NCBI RefSeq assembly: GCF_000024025.1
Contig: NC_013131.1
Span: 8,536,229 to 8,600,228 of the forward strand
From: Catenulispora acidiphila DSM 44928
Lineage (GTDB): Bacteria; Actinomycetota; Actinomycetes; Streptomycetales; Catenulisporaceae
DNA length: 64,000 nucleotides
Direction of reading: 5' to 3'
This document shows positions 1-8,874 of this stretch, one piece after another. A program made the translations under genes and the position numbers. The notes beneath the pieces are model-generated. The model was not told where the DNA came from, made no database searches, and saw only the letters and a program-made list of their open reading frames with translations. Each line of letters opens with the position of its first letter. The stretch's first letter is position 1.

Positions 1-822
1 TTGGACGACAGTGCGTCGTGGGAAGCCGGTGCGGGCTATGACCATCGCGATGATGATCGGGACGAGCAGCGCGAGGTCTTCTTTGACGAACAGGAGCGGT
101 AGCGCCCACAGGATGGTTTTGCGGTATTCGCCGCGTATATACGCGCAGAGGCTGAACGCTATAGGGGGGACCGCGAAGGAGACCTCATGGAAGTCGAAGT
201 TCGCGGCCTGGACGACGCCCCAGGACAAGCCGTAGGCGATTCCTATGGCGTATCCCTGGTAGCGGCCCACAAGGTCCATCGCAGTCCGTGTGAGCGGTAC
301 GGCGGGCAGTGCGAGGAGTACGGACTGCGCCACCAGGAGAGTGACCGGCGAGGGGAAGACGCGGAAGAACGGTGCCAGGAGCATCAGGATCGGATGCCAG
401 TGGTCGCCCAGGAGGTTCATCTCCTGACCGCGGATGCCGACCATCGGTGCTTGGAAGTGCGCGTAGCCGCGGACTGCTTCGGTGAAGATGCCCAGGTCCC
501 AGGACATCGACTCACGGCGCTCGTAGCGGAGTATCGAGATCAGTGCGTACAGGACGAAGGCGCCGGAGGCTATGAGCCAGGGGGCGGCGCGGGCGACCTT
601 GCTGGGGGGTTCCGTTCTGGTGCGTCTAGGTAAGACGTACTGCGAGTCCTCTAGAGAGGAATTCGCTATAGCGTTTCCGCCCTGTGAGGCGTCTTCCTCT
701 GAATCCGACGGACCGGCCGGGAGCGGCGCTAAGCGCGGTGGCGGCAGCTGGAGTTCCGGGGGACCGACCGCATGTGATGCTTTCGCGAACCCCGTATCCA
801 GCGCTTTTGAGTCCCCCGGCAT
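1..822 (-). CDS. DUF2079 membrane protein, 5' part only (runs off left edge)
   Basis: The reading frame starts at an ATG at 822 and stays open to base 1, so 274 codons of the N-terminal part are present. A polar head of about 75 residues is followed by hydrophobic segments. The motif W-DLGIFTEAVRGY, then HPILMLLAPFFRVFPSP, NFDFHEVSFAVPP and KEDLALLVP, are characteristic of the DUF2079 family, polytopic membrane proteins thought to resemble GT-C glycosyltransferases. The enzymatic role is not established for the family. It is divergent from the globin gene, with 46 bases between the starts. The C-terminal transmembrane part lies outside the window. Confidence 0.8.
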   Translation of the reverse strand, partial: MPGDSKALDTGFAKASHAVGPPELQLPPPRLAPLPAGPSDSEEDASQGGNAIANSSLEDSQYVLPRRTRTEPPSKVARAAPWLIASGAFVLYALISILRYERRESMSWDLGIFTEAVRGYAHFQAPMVGIRGQEMNLLGDHWHPILMLLAPFFRVFPSPVTLLVAQSVLLALPAVPLTRTAMDLVGRYQGYAIGIAYGLSWGVVQAANFDFHEVSFAVPPIAFSLCAYIRGEYRKTILWALPLLFVKEDLALLVPIIIAMVIARTGFPRRTVVQ

Positions 823-868
823 GGATGAAGCATAGAACCCGCTCCGCGCGCGGTGGGAAGATGGTCGG

Positions 869-1258
869 GTGAGTGATCGCGAGGAACCCGTCACGTTCTA
901 CGAGGCGGTCGGCGGCGCGCCGACCTTCCGGAAGCTGGTCGCGCGCTTCTACGAAGGCGTAGCGACCGACCCCCTACTGCGGCCGATGTATCCCGAGGAG
1001 GACCTCGAACCTGCCGAGGAACGCCTGCGCATGTTCCTGGAGCAGTACTGGGGCGGCCCCACGACATACTCGGAGCAGCGCGGGCATCCGCGCCTGCGCA
1101 TGCGCCACTTCCCCTTCAAGGTGGACCCGGCCGCGCGCGACGCATGGCTGACCCACATGCGGGTCGCGGTGGACGAACTGGAACTGCCGCCCCTGTACGC
1201 GGCGGAGCTGTGGGACTACCTGCTCCGCGCGGCGCACAGCATGGTCAACGCGGAGTAG
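869..1258 (+). CDS. glbO: Group II truncated haemoglobin
   Basis: This 129-residue protein has the size and sequence of TrHbO globins, cytoplasmic haem proteins that bind O2 or detoxify NO and peroxide. The segment [21 protein letters not shown] followed by RMRHFPFKV carries the conserved helix E and F region, including the proximal His in RMRH. The C-terminus LRAAHSMVN also matches the family. The start is a GTG at 869. It stands divergent to the DUF2079 gene and 44 bases upstream of the DUF6204 gene, which could be co-transcribed. Confidence 0.9.
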   Translation: MSDREEPVTFYEAVGGAPTFRKLVARFYEGVATDPLLRPMYPEEDLEPAEERLRMFLEQYWGGPTTYSEQRGHPRLRMRHFPFKVDPAARDAWLTHMRVAVDELELPPLYAAELWDYLLRAAHSMVNAE

Positions 1259-1302
1259 AAACCCATTCGTGGCGCCGGCCGCGCCGGTTTAAGGTCGGCG
1301 CC

Positions 1303-1656
1303 ATGAACGAACGCACCTTCCGGGTCATGGTCCGCGGCTCCTTCGACGCCCTGACCGAGGACCAGCGCACCGCCCTGCTCGCCGACGCGGCGGAGCACGA
1401 CGTGCTGAACGCGGCGTTCACCGCGGAGGGGCACCTGACGTATGACCTGGCGATGCGGCCGTTCTTCACGTTCCGCTACCTGGAGCACGGCGAGCGCGAG
1501 GAGGACATCGCCGCCGCCGGCGAGAGCGCGCGGACCAAGGCCGAGCAGTGGCTCGACGAGCGCGGCTACGGGTACAAAGGACTGAAGGTCAGCGCGGAGG
1601 ACATGGCGCTGATGCCTTTGGCGAAGCGGCAGCGGAAGGCTCAGGCGGCCGGGTAG
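1303..1656 (+). CDS. DUF6204 family protein
   Basis: This is a 117-residue soluble protein with no transmembrane segment. The opening MNERTFRVMVRGSFDALTEDQ and the closing region around KGLKVSAEDMALMPLAKRQR match a conserved family of unknown function seen in Streptomyces and relatives (DUF6204, recognised from memory). I chose the ATG at 1303 because upstream in-frame sequence overlaps the globin gene and is not globin-like or DUF6204-like. The stop codon lies inside the first copy of a 13-base direct repeat. Confidence 0.75.
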   Translation: MNERTFRVMVRGSFDALTEDQRTALLADAAEHDVLNAAFTAEGHLTYDLAMRPFFTFRYLEHGEREEDIAAAGESARTKAEQWLDERGYGYKGLKVSAEDMALMPLAKRQRKAQAAG

Positions 1657-1683
1657 CGGATGGCAACCACGTAGCGGATGGCA
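1653..1683. repeat. 13-base direct repeat across the stop codon of the DUF6204 gene
   Basis: GTAGCGGATGGCA occurs at 1653-1665 and again at 1671-1683, separated by 5 bases. The first copy contains the TAG stop codon of the preceding gene, so the second reads as a short duplication of the gene end. Confidence 0.8.
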
Positions 1684-1790
1684 GTCAGCTGTCCGCCTGA
1701 TCTTCGCTGATCTCCGCCGACCACCGCTGACCAACCCAGCTGGTCACGGACTACTGATACCTGATACCCGTCAGCCTCGCCTGACGCCTT

Positions 1791-2285
1791 CTAGCACTCC
1801 CCGCCGCTCCCAGGATCCAGCCCGACCACCGACTCCACCAGCGCTGCGAACCCGTCCGCCCCCATCGGCCCGACCGCGCGCTCACGCAGCGCCGCCAAGA
1901 AGGTCCGGATCGCCTCGCTGGCGACTTCGAACCCGTGGTCGGTCAGCGTCACCAGGATCACCCGGCGGTCGGCGGCTGAGGGCCCGCGCTCGATCATCCC
2001 GGCCTCGGCGAGGCGGTCCGCGACCTTGGTCGTGCCGGCCGTGGAGAAGCCGAGGATCGCCGAGAGCTGGCTCATCTTCGCCGTGTACTCCGGGCTGCTG
2101 ACCAGATACCACAGCGCCTGGAAGGCCGAGGGCGCCACGCCGGTCCGGGCCTCGACGTCGTCGAGCAGGCGCCCGTTCAGCCGCCGGAACGCCCCCTGGA
2201 GGTGGTTCCACTGCTGAAGCAACGCCAGGTCCGCCACCGAGGGGCAGGTCCCTTCACCCCCGCTGTGCCCATCCGTCCCGTTCAC
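1791..2285 (-). CDS. MarR family transcriptional regulator
   Basis: The 164-residue product has the winged-helix arrangement of MarR regulators: an N-terminal dimerisation helix, then AFQALWYLVSSPEYTAKMSQ leading into the recognition helix LGFSTAGTTKVADRLAEAG, and the wing RGPSAADRRVILVTLTDHG. The DRR signature in the wing is intact. It is divergent from the YceI gene, and an inverted repeat lies between them. This suggests autoregulation and control of the YceI gene, as is common for MarR proteins. The effector is unknown. Confidence 0.9.
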   Translation of the reverse strand: MNGTDGHSGGEGTCPSVADLALLQQWNHLQGAFRRLNGRLLDDVEARTGVAPSAFQALWYLVSSPEYTAKMSQLSAILGFSTAGTTKVADRLAEAGMIERGPSAADRRVILVTLTDHGFEVASEAIRTFLAALRERAVGPMGADGFAALVESVVGLDPGSGGEC

Positions 2286-2311
2286 GTTGACCAGGATAGG
2301 CCACCGAGCTA

Positions 2312-2349
2312 CTATCTCGCCAGCTAGATAATTACTGGCGAGAAGATAG
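2312..2349. promoter_or_regulatory. Putative MarR operator
   Basis: A perfect 9-base inverted repeat, TCTCGCCAG at 2315-2323 and CTGGCGAGA at 2335-2343, has a spacer of 11 bases. Flanking CTA and GATAG extend the symmetry imperfectly. An overlapping shorter palindrome, TATCT-N8-AGATA, lies at 2314-2331. The site sits between the divergent MarR and YceI starts. Assignment to this regulator is inference. Confidence 0.6.
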
Positions 2350-2397
2350 CGTGTTGCCTATCTGCTCGGCCGTCCGCAAGCTTTCAAGGAGCCCGTC

Positions 2398-2898
2398 ATG
2401 AGCGAGAAGTGGACCCTCGACCCCTCCGGCCACGAGGTGGCGTTCAAGAACAAGACCTTCTGGGGACTGGCCACGGTCCGCGGCGTGTTCAAGACCGTGC
2501 ACGCCGAGGGGGTGCTGGACGAGGACGGCACCGGCGAGGGCGTCGTGACCGTCGAGTCCGCCTCGCTCGACACCGGTCTGGGCAAGCGCGACACCCACCT
2601 GCGCTCGGGCGACTTCTTCGACGTCGAGCGCCACCCGACGTTCCAGTTCGTGGTGGACCGCATAGGTCCGGTGACCACAGCCAGCTCCGAGACCCAGGTG
2701 CGAGGCACGCTGAAGGTCCGCGACATCGTCAAGCCTCTGACCTTCATCGCGCACGCCGAACAGCGCGGCGACTCGGTCACCCTGACCGCGACGATCCCCT
2801 ACGTCCGCGCGGACTTCGAGATGACGTGGAACCAGCTCGGCATGATGGCCGGCAAGGGCGAGATCAGCGTGAAGCTGCGGTTCACGCGGCAGGGCTGA
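2398..2898 (+). CDS. YceI family lipid-binding protein
   Basis: This 166-residue protein has the YceI lipocalin-like pattern: WTLDPSGHEVAFKNKTFWG at the start, LRSGDFFDVERHPTFQF in the middle, and the strand GTLKVRDIVKPLTF. YceI proteins form an extended beta-barrel that binds isoprenoid or other lipophilic molecules. There is no signal peptide, so this copy is probably cytoplasmic, as is usual in actinomycetes. AAGGAG precedes the ATG at the expected distance. It is divergent from the MarR regulator with an operator-like palindrome between them. Confidence 0.92.
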   Translation: MSEKWTLDPSGHEVAFKNKTFWGLATVRGVFKTVHAEGVLDEDGTGEGVVTVESASLDTGLGKRDTHLRSGDFFDVERHPTFQFVVDRIGPVTTASSETQVRGTLKVRDIVKPLTFIAHAEQRGDSVTLTATIPYVRADFEMTWNQLGMMAGKGEISVKLRFTRQG

Positions 2899-2960
2899 CC
2901 TTGTAGGGCTGATCTGGAAGGGCTGACTCGGCAGGGCTGGCCCGACAGAGCTGCTGACCC

Positions 2961-3716
2961 TCAGGCGAGCAGGCCGGACCCGGTCCGCAGCACTATTGTC
3001 CCGAACGGCGCGTCCAACCGCAGCCACCGGCCCGCCGACCGCACCACGGCCGACGCCGACTGCGCCTGCCCGAGGAACGCCATGGCCCGCGCGGCGTGCG
3101 CGGCCCGCACCGGCAGCCCGAACGTCAGCGGCCGGTCCCAGATCTCCGCGGCGATGCGGTCGACCGCCACCCGCGTCCGCTCCCGGTCTGCGATCGCCTC
3201 GGCGCGCTCCTTGAACTCGGCGATGCCGGCCAGCGCGGCCGTCTCCACCTCCGCGACCGGCAGCTCGCCGACCGTCTGCCAGCCGACGCGCGGCGGCAGG
3301 AACCCGGTCCAGGACGTCGCGCCGGCCAGCGGCCGGGGCAGGGACAGCGAGCCGTCGTCGGCGATCGCGTGGAGCAGGTCGCCGGCTGAGACGGTGATAT
3401 CCAGGTCGATGGCGATGTCGCTGTCGGCGTCGGTTCCGGCGGCGGTGTCGGCATCAGTATCGGTGTCGGCATCAGTATCGGTGTCGGCATCGGCGTCCCC
3501 GGCGACGGGAGCCGTGGACTCGCCGGCGCCGAGAGCGACCGTGCGCAGCGTCAGCACGTCGAACGGCGGCCGTCCGTACACCCCGACCGTCGGGCCCGAG
3601 GCCACGACCCGCACCGCCGCCGCCTTGTCGAACCGCAGCAGCCGGCTCAGGTATCCGCCGAGGTCGGCGGCCTCGTCCGCACCGGCCAGCAGGAGCTCGG
3701 AGACGTGCGCGCTCAC
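2961..3716 (-). CDS. Hypothetical protein with Asp-rich repeat, coupled to thioesterase
   Basis: The start is a GTG at 3716 that overlaps the thioesterase stop in a GTGA, giving about 251 residues. I do not recognise a named family. The sequence has an N-terminal part (AHVSELLLAGADEAADLGG), an acidic linker built of Asp-Ala/Thr dipeptides around residues 70-98, and a C-terminal half containing GDLLHAIADDGSLSLPRPL, RVGWQTVGELP and IVLRTGSGLL. It has no clear membrane segment. Tight coupling to the thioesterase and ettA genes suggests co-expression, but the function is unknown. Confidence 0.75.
   Translation of the reverse strand: MSAHVSELLLAGADEAADLGGYLSRLLRFDKAAAVRVVASGPTVGVYGRPPFDVLTLRTVALGAGESTAPVAGDADADTDTDADTDTDADTAAGTDADSDIAIDLDITVSAGDLLHAIADDGSLSLPRPLAGATSWTGFLPPRVGWQTVGELPVAEVETAALAGIAEFKERAEAIADRERTRVAVDRIAAEIWDRPLTFGLPVRAAHAARAMAFLGQAQSASAVVRSAGRWLRLDAPFGTIVLRTGSGLLA
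3445..3495. repeat. 18-base tandem repeat inside the hypothetical gene
   Basis: Two exact copies of an 18-base unit (GTGTCGGCATCAGTATCG) lie at 3445-3462 and 3463-3480, followed by a partial third copy. The unit length is a multiple of three, so it encodes a repeated acidic Asp-Ala-Asp-Thr stretch without breaking the frame. Confidence 0.85.
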
Positions 3717-4215
3717 GCTTCCACCGGGGTGTAGTACTCGGCGAGGTAGTCCTTCTCGACCTGCGACAGCCGCCGCAGGTGGTTTCCCTCGATGTTGAAC
3801 GGCACGAGGACCGAGGAGGCGGTCGCGTAGACGCCATCGTCGTCGCAGACCTCGTAGGCCACGGTGAACTTCGCCGTCGCGATGGCGGTCACCCAGACCT
3901 CGACCCGCACCGGCTCGGGCCGGTAGACCAGCGGGCGCCGGTATTCGATCTCGTGCTTGGCCACCACCGTGCCGAACGTGGCGAAGCCCTCCACCCCGGC
4001 CTCGGAGGCGCGGCGGAACATCCAGTCCACGCGCGCCTCCTCCAGGTACCGGAGGTAGACCACGTTGTTCACGTGCTGGTAGGCGTCCATGTCCGACCAC
4101 CGCAGCGGGCACAGGTAGACATGCCGCCGTCCCGGCCCGGCCGGCGCTGGGGGCGCCGTCCGGGAGCGGGAGGCGGTCGTCGTGCCGCCTGTGCTGGTCT
4201 GGCCGGTGCCGCTCA

Positions 4216-4216
<1 letters not shown>
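3713..4216 (-). CDS. Acyl-CoA thioesterase, hot-dog fold
   Basis: The 167-residue product contains the hot-dog thioesterase signature: WSDMDAYQHVNNVVYLRYLEE with the catalytic Asp, then EIEYRRPLVYRPEPVRVEVW and a C-terminal LVPFNIEGNHLRRL. It should hydrolyse acyl-CoA thioesters in the cytoplasm. The first 30 residues are a polar Thr/Ser/Pro-rich extension. Its ATG overlaps the ettA stop codon (TGATG), and its own stop overlaps the next GTG, so the three genes form a translationally coupled operon. Confidence 0.9.
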
Positions 4217-5880
<1,664 letters not shown>

Positions 5881-5940
5881 AACCTAGAGCTTAGTTGCCG
5901 CGGGTTAATGGTTTTGACGCCGTCACTCGGAAGGCGGGGA

Positions 5941-5956
5941 TGTGACGGGGGTCACG
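5941..5956. promoter_or_regulatory. Near-consensus CRP-type site upstream of ettA
   Basis: TGTGA-N6-TCACG differs from the actinobacterial CRP/GlxR consensus TGTGA-N6-TCACA at the last base only. It lies 61-76 bases upstream of the ettA start. Regulation by a cAMP-binding protein is inference. Confidence 0.5.
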
Positions 5957-6029
5957 GCGGCCGCTTCGCGTTCTCAGCACTCTGATTCTGCCGCCTCCGC
6001 ACCGCGCACACTGGACCCACCCCGCCGCT

Positions 6030-7124
6030 TCAGCAGGCCAGCGGCCCACCGAGCGTGTCGCCACCCGGCCGCGAACGCGTCACACCCGCGGGATCAACGC
6101 ACGCGCCGCCCTGCGCACCGGTGGCGCGCGCGTAGACGGCGACGAAATCGCGAGCGGAATGACTGAAGTACCGCTCGGCGGAGCGCGGGTAGTCACCCCA
6201 CTTGAAGGGACGCGGATCACCGGGGTTGCCCGAGGAGTCATACGCCATGAAGGACGGCCAGCTGATGTTGATGTCGAGCTCCATCGCCCGCACGGCGCCG
6301 GCCCGCTGCAGCGCCGTGGCCAGCGAACGCGGCGACATCGTCGGCCCGAGGGCGAAGACCACATCGCCATCAGCAGTCACCCCGACACCCGAGCGCCGCA
6401 CATAGGTGGCACCGCCATCGGTAACACCCCAGGTGAACAGCGAGTCGATGTCCCCAGCGATCCGCCCGCCGTCTACCATCAGCTGCCGCTGCTGCCGCAC
6501 CCCGACGACGTCCGACCCGAGCGTCACATCACGACCCCACACACCAACCGTGAACGACCCATCCCGCCGAAACACCTCAGCCGCAACACCGGGAACGAGC
6601 GGACCATGCTGCTTCCCGTCGAGGTAGAAGCCGCCACCGGAGTCACCCATAAGGAAGCCGCCATTCCACGTGGCGACAAGCCCACCGCGCCGATCGCGCG
6701 GCAGCATGTCCGGCTGCGACCAACTGCCGCCAGGCTGCGCATACCCAGGATGCAGCTCGAAGCGCGCGGCGGACTGCTTGATCCACGCGATGGCCACCGG
6801 CGCAGAAGTACCGGCAGCATGCAGGAACGTGCCCTGGACCACGGGCTCACCACGGGAGTCGGTGGCAAGCGCGCGCCACTGGCCTTCGTTCGGAAACGCC
6901 CGAGCCGCAGCCACGACGAGCGGAGCCTGGAGCGGGTACGTGCGCCGCGGACTCGTGGGCGCGACGGCAGGCTTCACCGCCGCACGGTGCGCTGTGCTGG
7001 AGGCGAGCGCCTGTGTCGGCGCCGACTCCGGCGAGGAGTACGCGCACACACCACCGGCCACCGCCGCGGCCACGGCGGTACCAACCGCCAATCCTGGAAT
7101 CCAACGCGCACGCCCGCGCTTCAT
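6030..7124 (-). CDS. Exported phosphodiester glycosidase family protein
   Basis: Read from the ATG at 7124, the product has about 364 residues. It has a basic N-terminus and one hydrophobic segment, giving a signal peptide or membrane anchor. Longer in-frame starts exist up to 7292 but would add a low-complexity Arg/Ala extension. The body matches the NAGPA family (phosphodiester alpha-N-acetylglucosaminidase-like): TWNGGFLMGDSGGGFYLDG, then VGVWGRDVTLGSDVVGVRQ, and the conserved end AGAVRAMELDINISWPSFMAY. These proteins act on phosphodiester-linked sugars, possibly in cell-envelope polysaccharide turnover. The substrate is unknown. Confidence 0.8.
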   Translation of the reverse strand: MKRGRARWIPGLAVGTAVAAAVAGGVCAYSSPESAPTQALASSTAHRAAVKPAVAPTSPRRTYPLQAPLVVAAARAFPNEGQWRALATDSRGEPVVQGTFLHAAGTSAPVAIAWIKQSAARFELHPGYAQPGGSWSQPDMLPRDRRGGLVATWNGGFLMGDSGGGFYLDGKQHGPLVPGVAAEVFRRDGSFTVGVWGRDVTLGSDVVGVRQQRQLMVDGGRIAGDIDSLFTWGVTDGGATYVRRSGVGVTADGDVVFALGPTMSPRSLATALQRAGAVRAMELDINISWPSFMAYDSSGNPGDPRPFKWGDYPRSAERYFSHSARDFVAVYARATGAQGGACVDPAGVTRSRPGGDTLGGPLAC

Positions 7125-8091
7125 GTCACCCACTGCGATCTTCTGCCCGGCGCCAGCGGTGGACAGACGGCGCCGAATGGCTGACGTGGCAGGGCCGGGC
7201 AGGATGATCCAAGACGGCACGGCACGGCAGCGACGCACCGCAGCGCGAAGCCATAGCGCGGCTCGAGGCACCACAGGGCGGCACAGCGCCAAGCCGCAGT
7301 TTGGCTCAAGCCGGAGTCGCCGCAGCGCGAAGCATGGCGGCGCGAGGCGGCTGCGGCGTGCGACTGCGGCTGCGCGCCGCTTAGTTCAAGCCAAAATCAC
7401 CGCAGCGGGAAGCACGGCGGCGCGAGATGGTTGCGGCGTGCGGCTACGGCTGCGCGCCACAGCTTGGCTCAAGCCAAAAGTTCCGCAGCGCGGAGCACGG
7501 CGGCGCGAGGCGGCAGCAGCGTGCGACTGCGGCGTGCGGCTTCGGCGTGCAGCTTCGGCGGCGCGCCGCTTAGTTCAAGCCGGAATCACCGCAGCGGGAA
7601 GCATGGCGACGCGAGTCGGCTGCGGTATGCGGCCGTGGCTGCGCGCCACAGCTTGGCTCAAGCCAAAAGTTCCGCAGCGCGGAGCACGGCGGCGCGAGGC
7701 GGCAGCAGCGTGCGACTGCGGCTCCGGCTGGGCGCCACAGTTCGGCTCAAGCCGGAGTCACCGCAGCGCGAAGCATGGCGGCGCGAGGCGGCAGCGGCGT
7801 GCGGCTGCGGCGCGAGTCGGCAGCGGCAGCGGCGACTCGGGCGGGATGTTGTTGCTTGACAGTTTTCTCCTTATCCCCCGCCCCCATCCCACCTGCTATT
7901 TGGCGCGCGCGGGCACGCTGCATGGAGCAGTCAGCGTCAGCCGACTGCCGTCTCACCGGGCGCGGTCCTTGCGCCTGCCGCCGTCCCGAGGCCGCGGCCG
8001 GTCCCCGCATACCGGCCGCGTACCTCGTGGCGGGGGGCTTGGTGTCCGCAGCATCGCCGCTGCGGGCTCAGGCCCTGCTGCTAGTGCTGCC
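7125..8091. other. 967-base intergenic region dominated by repeats
   Basis: No convincing gene lies here on either strand. The long open frames across it are GC-driven and consist of Arg/Ala-rich repeats of the underlying DNA. From 7216 to 7304 there is a diverged partial repeat copy, and from 7305 to about 7850 there are six tandem copies. From 7850 to 8091 the DNA is unique, with a TTGACA-like hexamer near 7857 but no matching gene, so I do not call a promoter. Confidence 0.7.
7305..7850. repeat. Six-copy non-coding tandem repeat, unit 80-106 bases
   Basis: Copies begin at about 7305, 7385, 7468, 7574, 7657 and 7745. Each starts with (C/T)TCAAGCC, continues through CCGCAGCGCGAAGCAYGGC and GGCGCGAG, then variable GCGGC-rich sequence. 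Copies 2 and 4 resemble one another, as do copies 3 and 5, so the block at 7385-7573 looks duplicated as a pair. At the 2/3 and 4/5 junctions the repeat contains TTGGCT-CA-AGCCAA, a short perfect hairpin. No short constant repeat with unique spacers is present, so it is not CRISPR. Confidence 0.85.
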
Positions 8092-8646
8092 TCATGCCGC
8101 CGCGGGGAGGTCCATCACCTCCCGGGTGCTTGGTTCTGTCTCAGGGTTGGTGCTTGCGGCGGGCGGTAGTGCGGATGCTGCTGTGCCGGCGGCGATGGGC
8201 TCGCGGTCGGGGGTGGCGGTTGCGTGTGCTGTGGCGGCTGGTTCTTCGCGGCGGCGGGCGGGGCCGGGGATGCGGGTGCCGCCGGGTGGGGTGGAGTGGC
8301 GGTAGACGGTGGTGCCCCAGCGGAGGTCGTGGCCGATGGCTTGGACTTCGAGTTCGGCGGTGACCACGTTCTCTTCGCCTCGACGCCAGCGGCTGATGCG
8401 GAGGCGGCCGGTGGCTACGACGGGGTCTCCTACGCCCATGCTGCTGGCTACGTGGTCGGCGAGGTTGCGCCAGCAGATCGCGCTGAAGTAGTTGGGGTCG
8501 CCGTCGGTCCAGGTGCCGGTGCGTTTGTCGTAGCGGCGGGGGGTGTTGCGGATTTGGAAGCGGGCGATCGGGTTGTTGTCGGTGGACTGGCCGTAGCGGA
8601 TGTCGCTGCAGACCGTGCCGACGACGGTGACGGTGGTTTCGTTCAT
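8092..8646 (-). CDS. ssb: Single-stranded DNA-binding protein paralogue
   Basis: From the ATG at 8646 the product has 184 residues. A purine-rich AGGGGGA lies just upstream. Residues 1 to about 118 form the OB fold: TVTVVGTVCSDIRYGQS, NYFSAICWRNLADHVASSMG and VGDPVVATGRLRISRWRR. The C-terminal third is disordered and Ala/Thr/Pro-rich. It ends in EVMDLPAAA and lacks the acidic DDDIPF-type tip that recruits repair partners. This fits a secondary SSB, such as those used in competence or sporulation, rather than the replicative copy. The role is inference. Confidence 0.88.
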   Translation of the reverse strand: MNETTVTVVGTVCSDIRYGQSTDNNPIARFQIRNTPRRYDKRTGTWTDGDPNYFSAICWRNLADHVASSMGVGDPVVATGRLRISRWRRGEENVVTAELEVQAIGHDLRWGTTVYRHSTPPGGTRIPGPARRREEPAATAHATATPDREPIAAGTAASALPPAASTNPETEPSTREVMDLPAAA

Positions 8647-8874
8647 CGGTGCATCCCCCTGGATGTGCTGATGTGCTGGGCTGGGTGGGTCTTGCCGGTT
8701 CGCGGGGGGATCGCCGGCCCCCGGTTCTCGCTGTGGGACTATGCTCGCATTCTTCGCTAATCGGGCACAAGGGTTCGAAGGCGGGTGCACTCTTTCGGCC
8801 CAGTCAGGGCTCTTCCGTGGGGCGTTGGGCGGTTTTAGTGTTTGCCGAAAGGATGTCGACGCTGGAGGTTCGTC

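Noticed and set aside
7305..7850. CRISPR-like array
   Set aside because: Units are 80-106 bases and the whole unit is repeated. There are no short constant repeats with unique spacers, and no cas gene is near.
6670..8169. Long open frame of about 499 codons on the plus strand
   Set aside because: It runs antisense to the phosphodiester glycosidase and through the satellite repeat; the protein is Arg/Ala-rich and reflects DNA repeats, with no domain.
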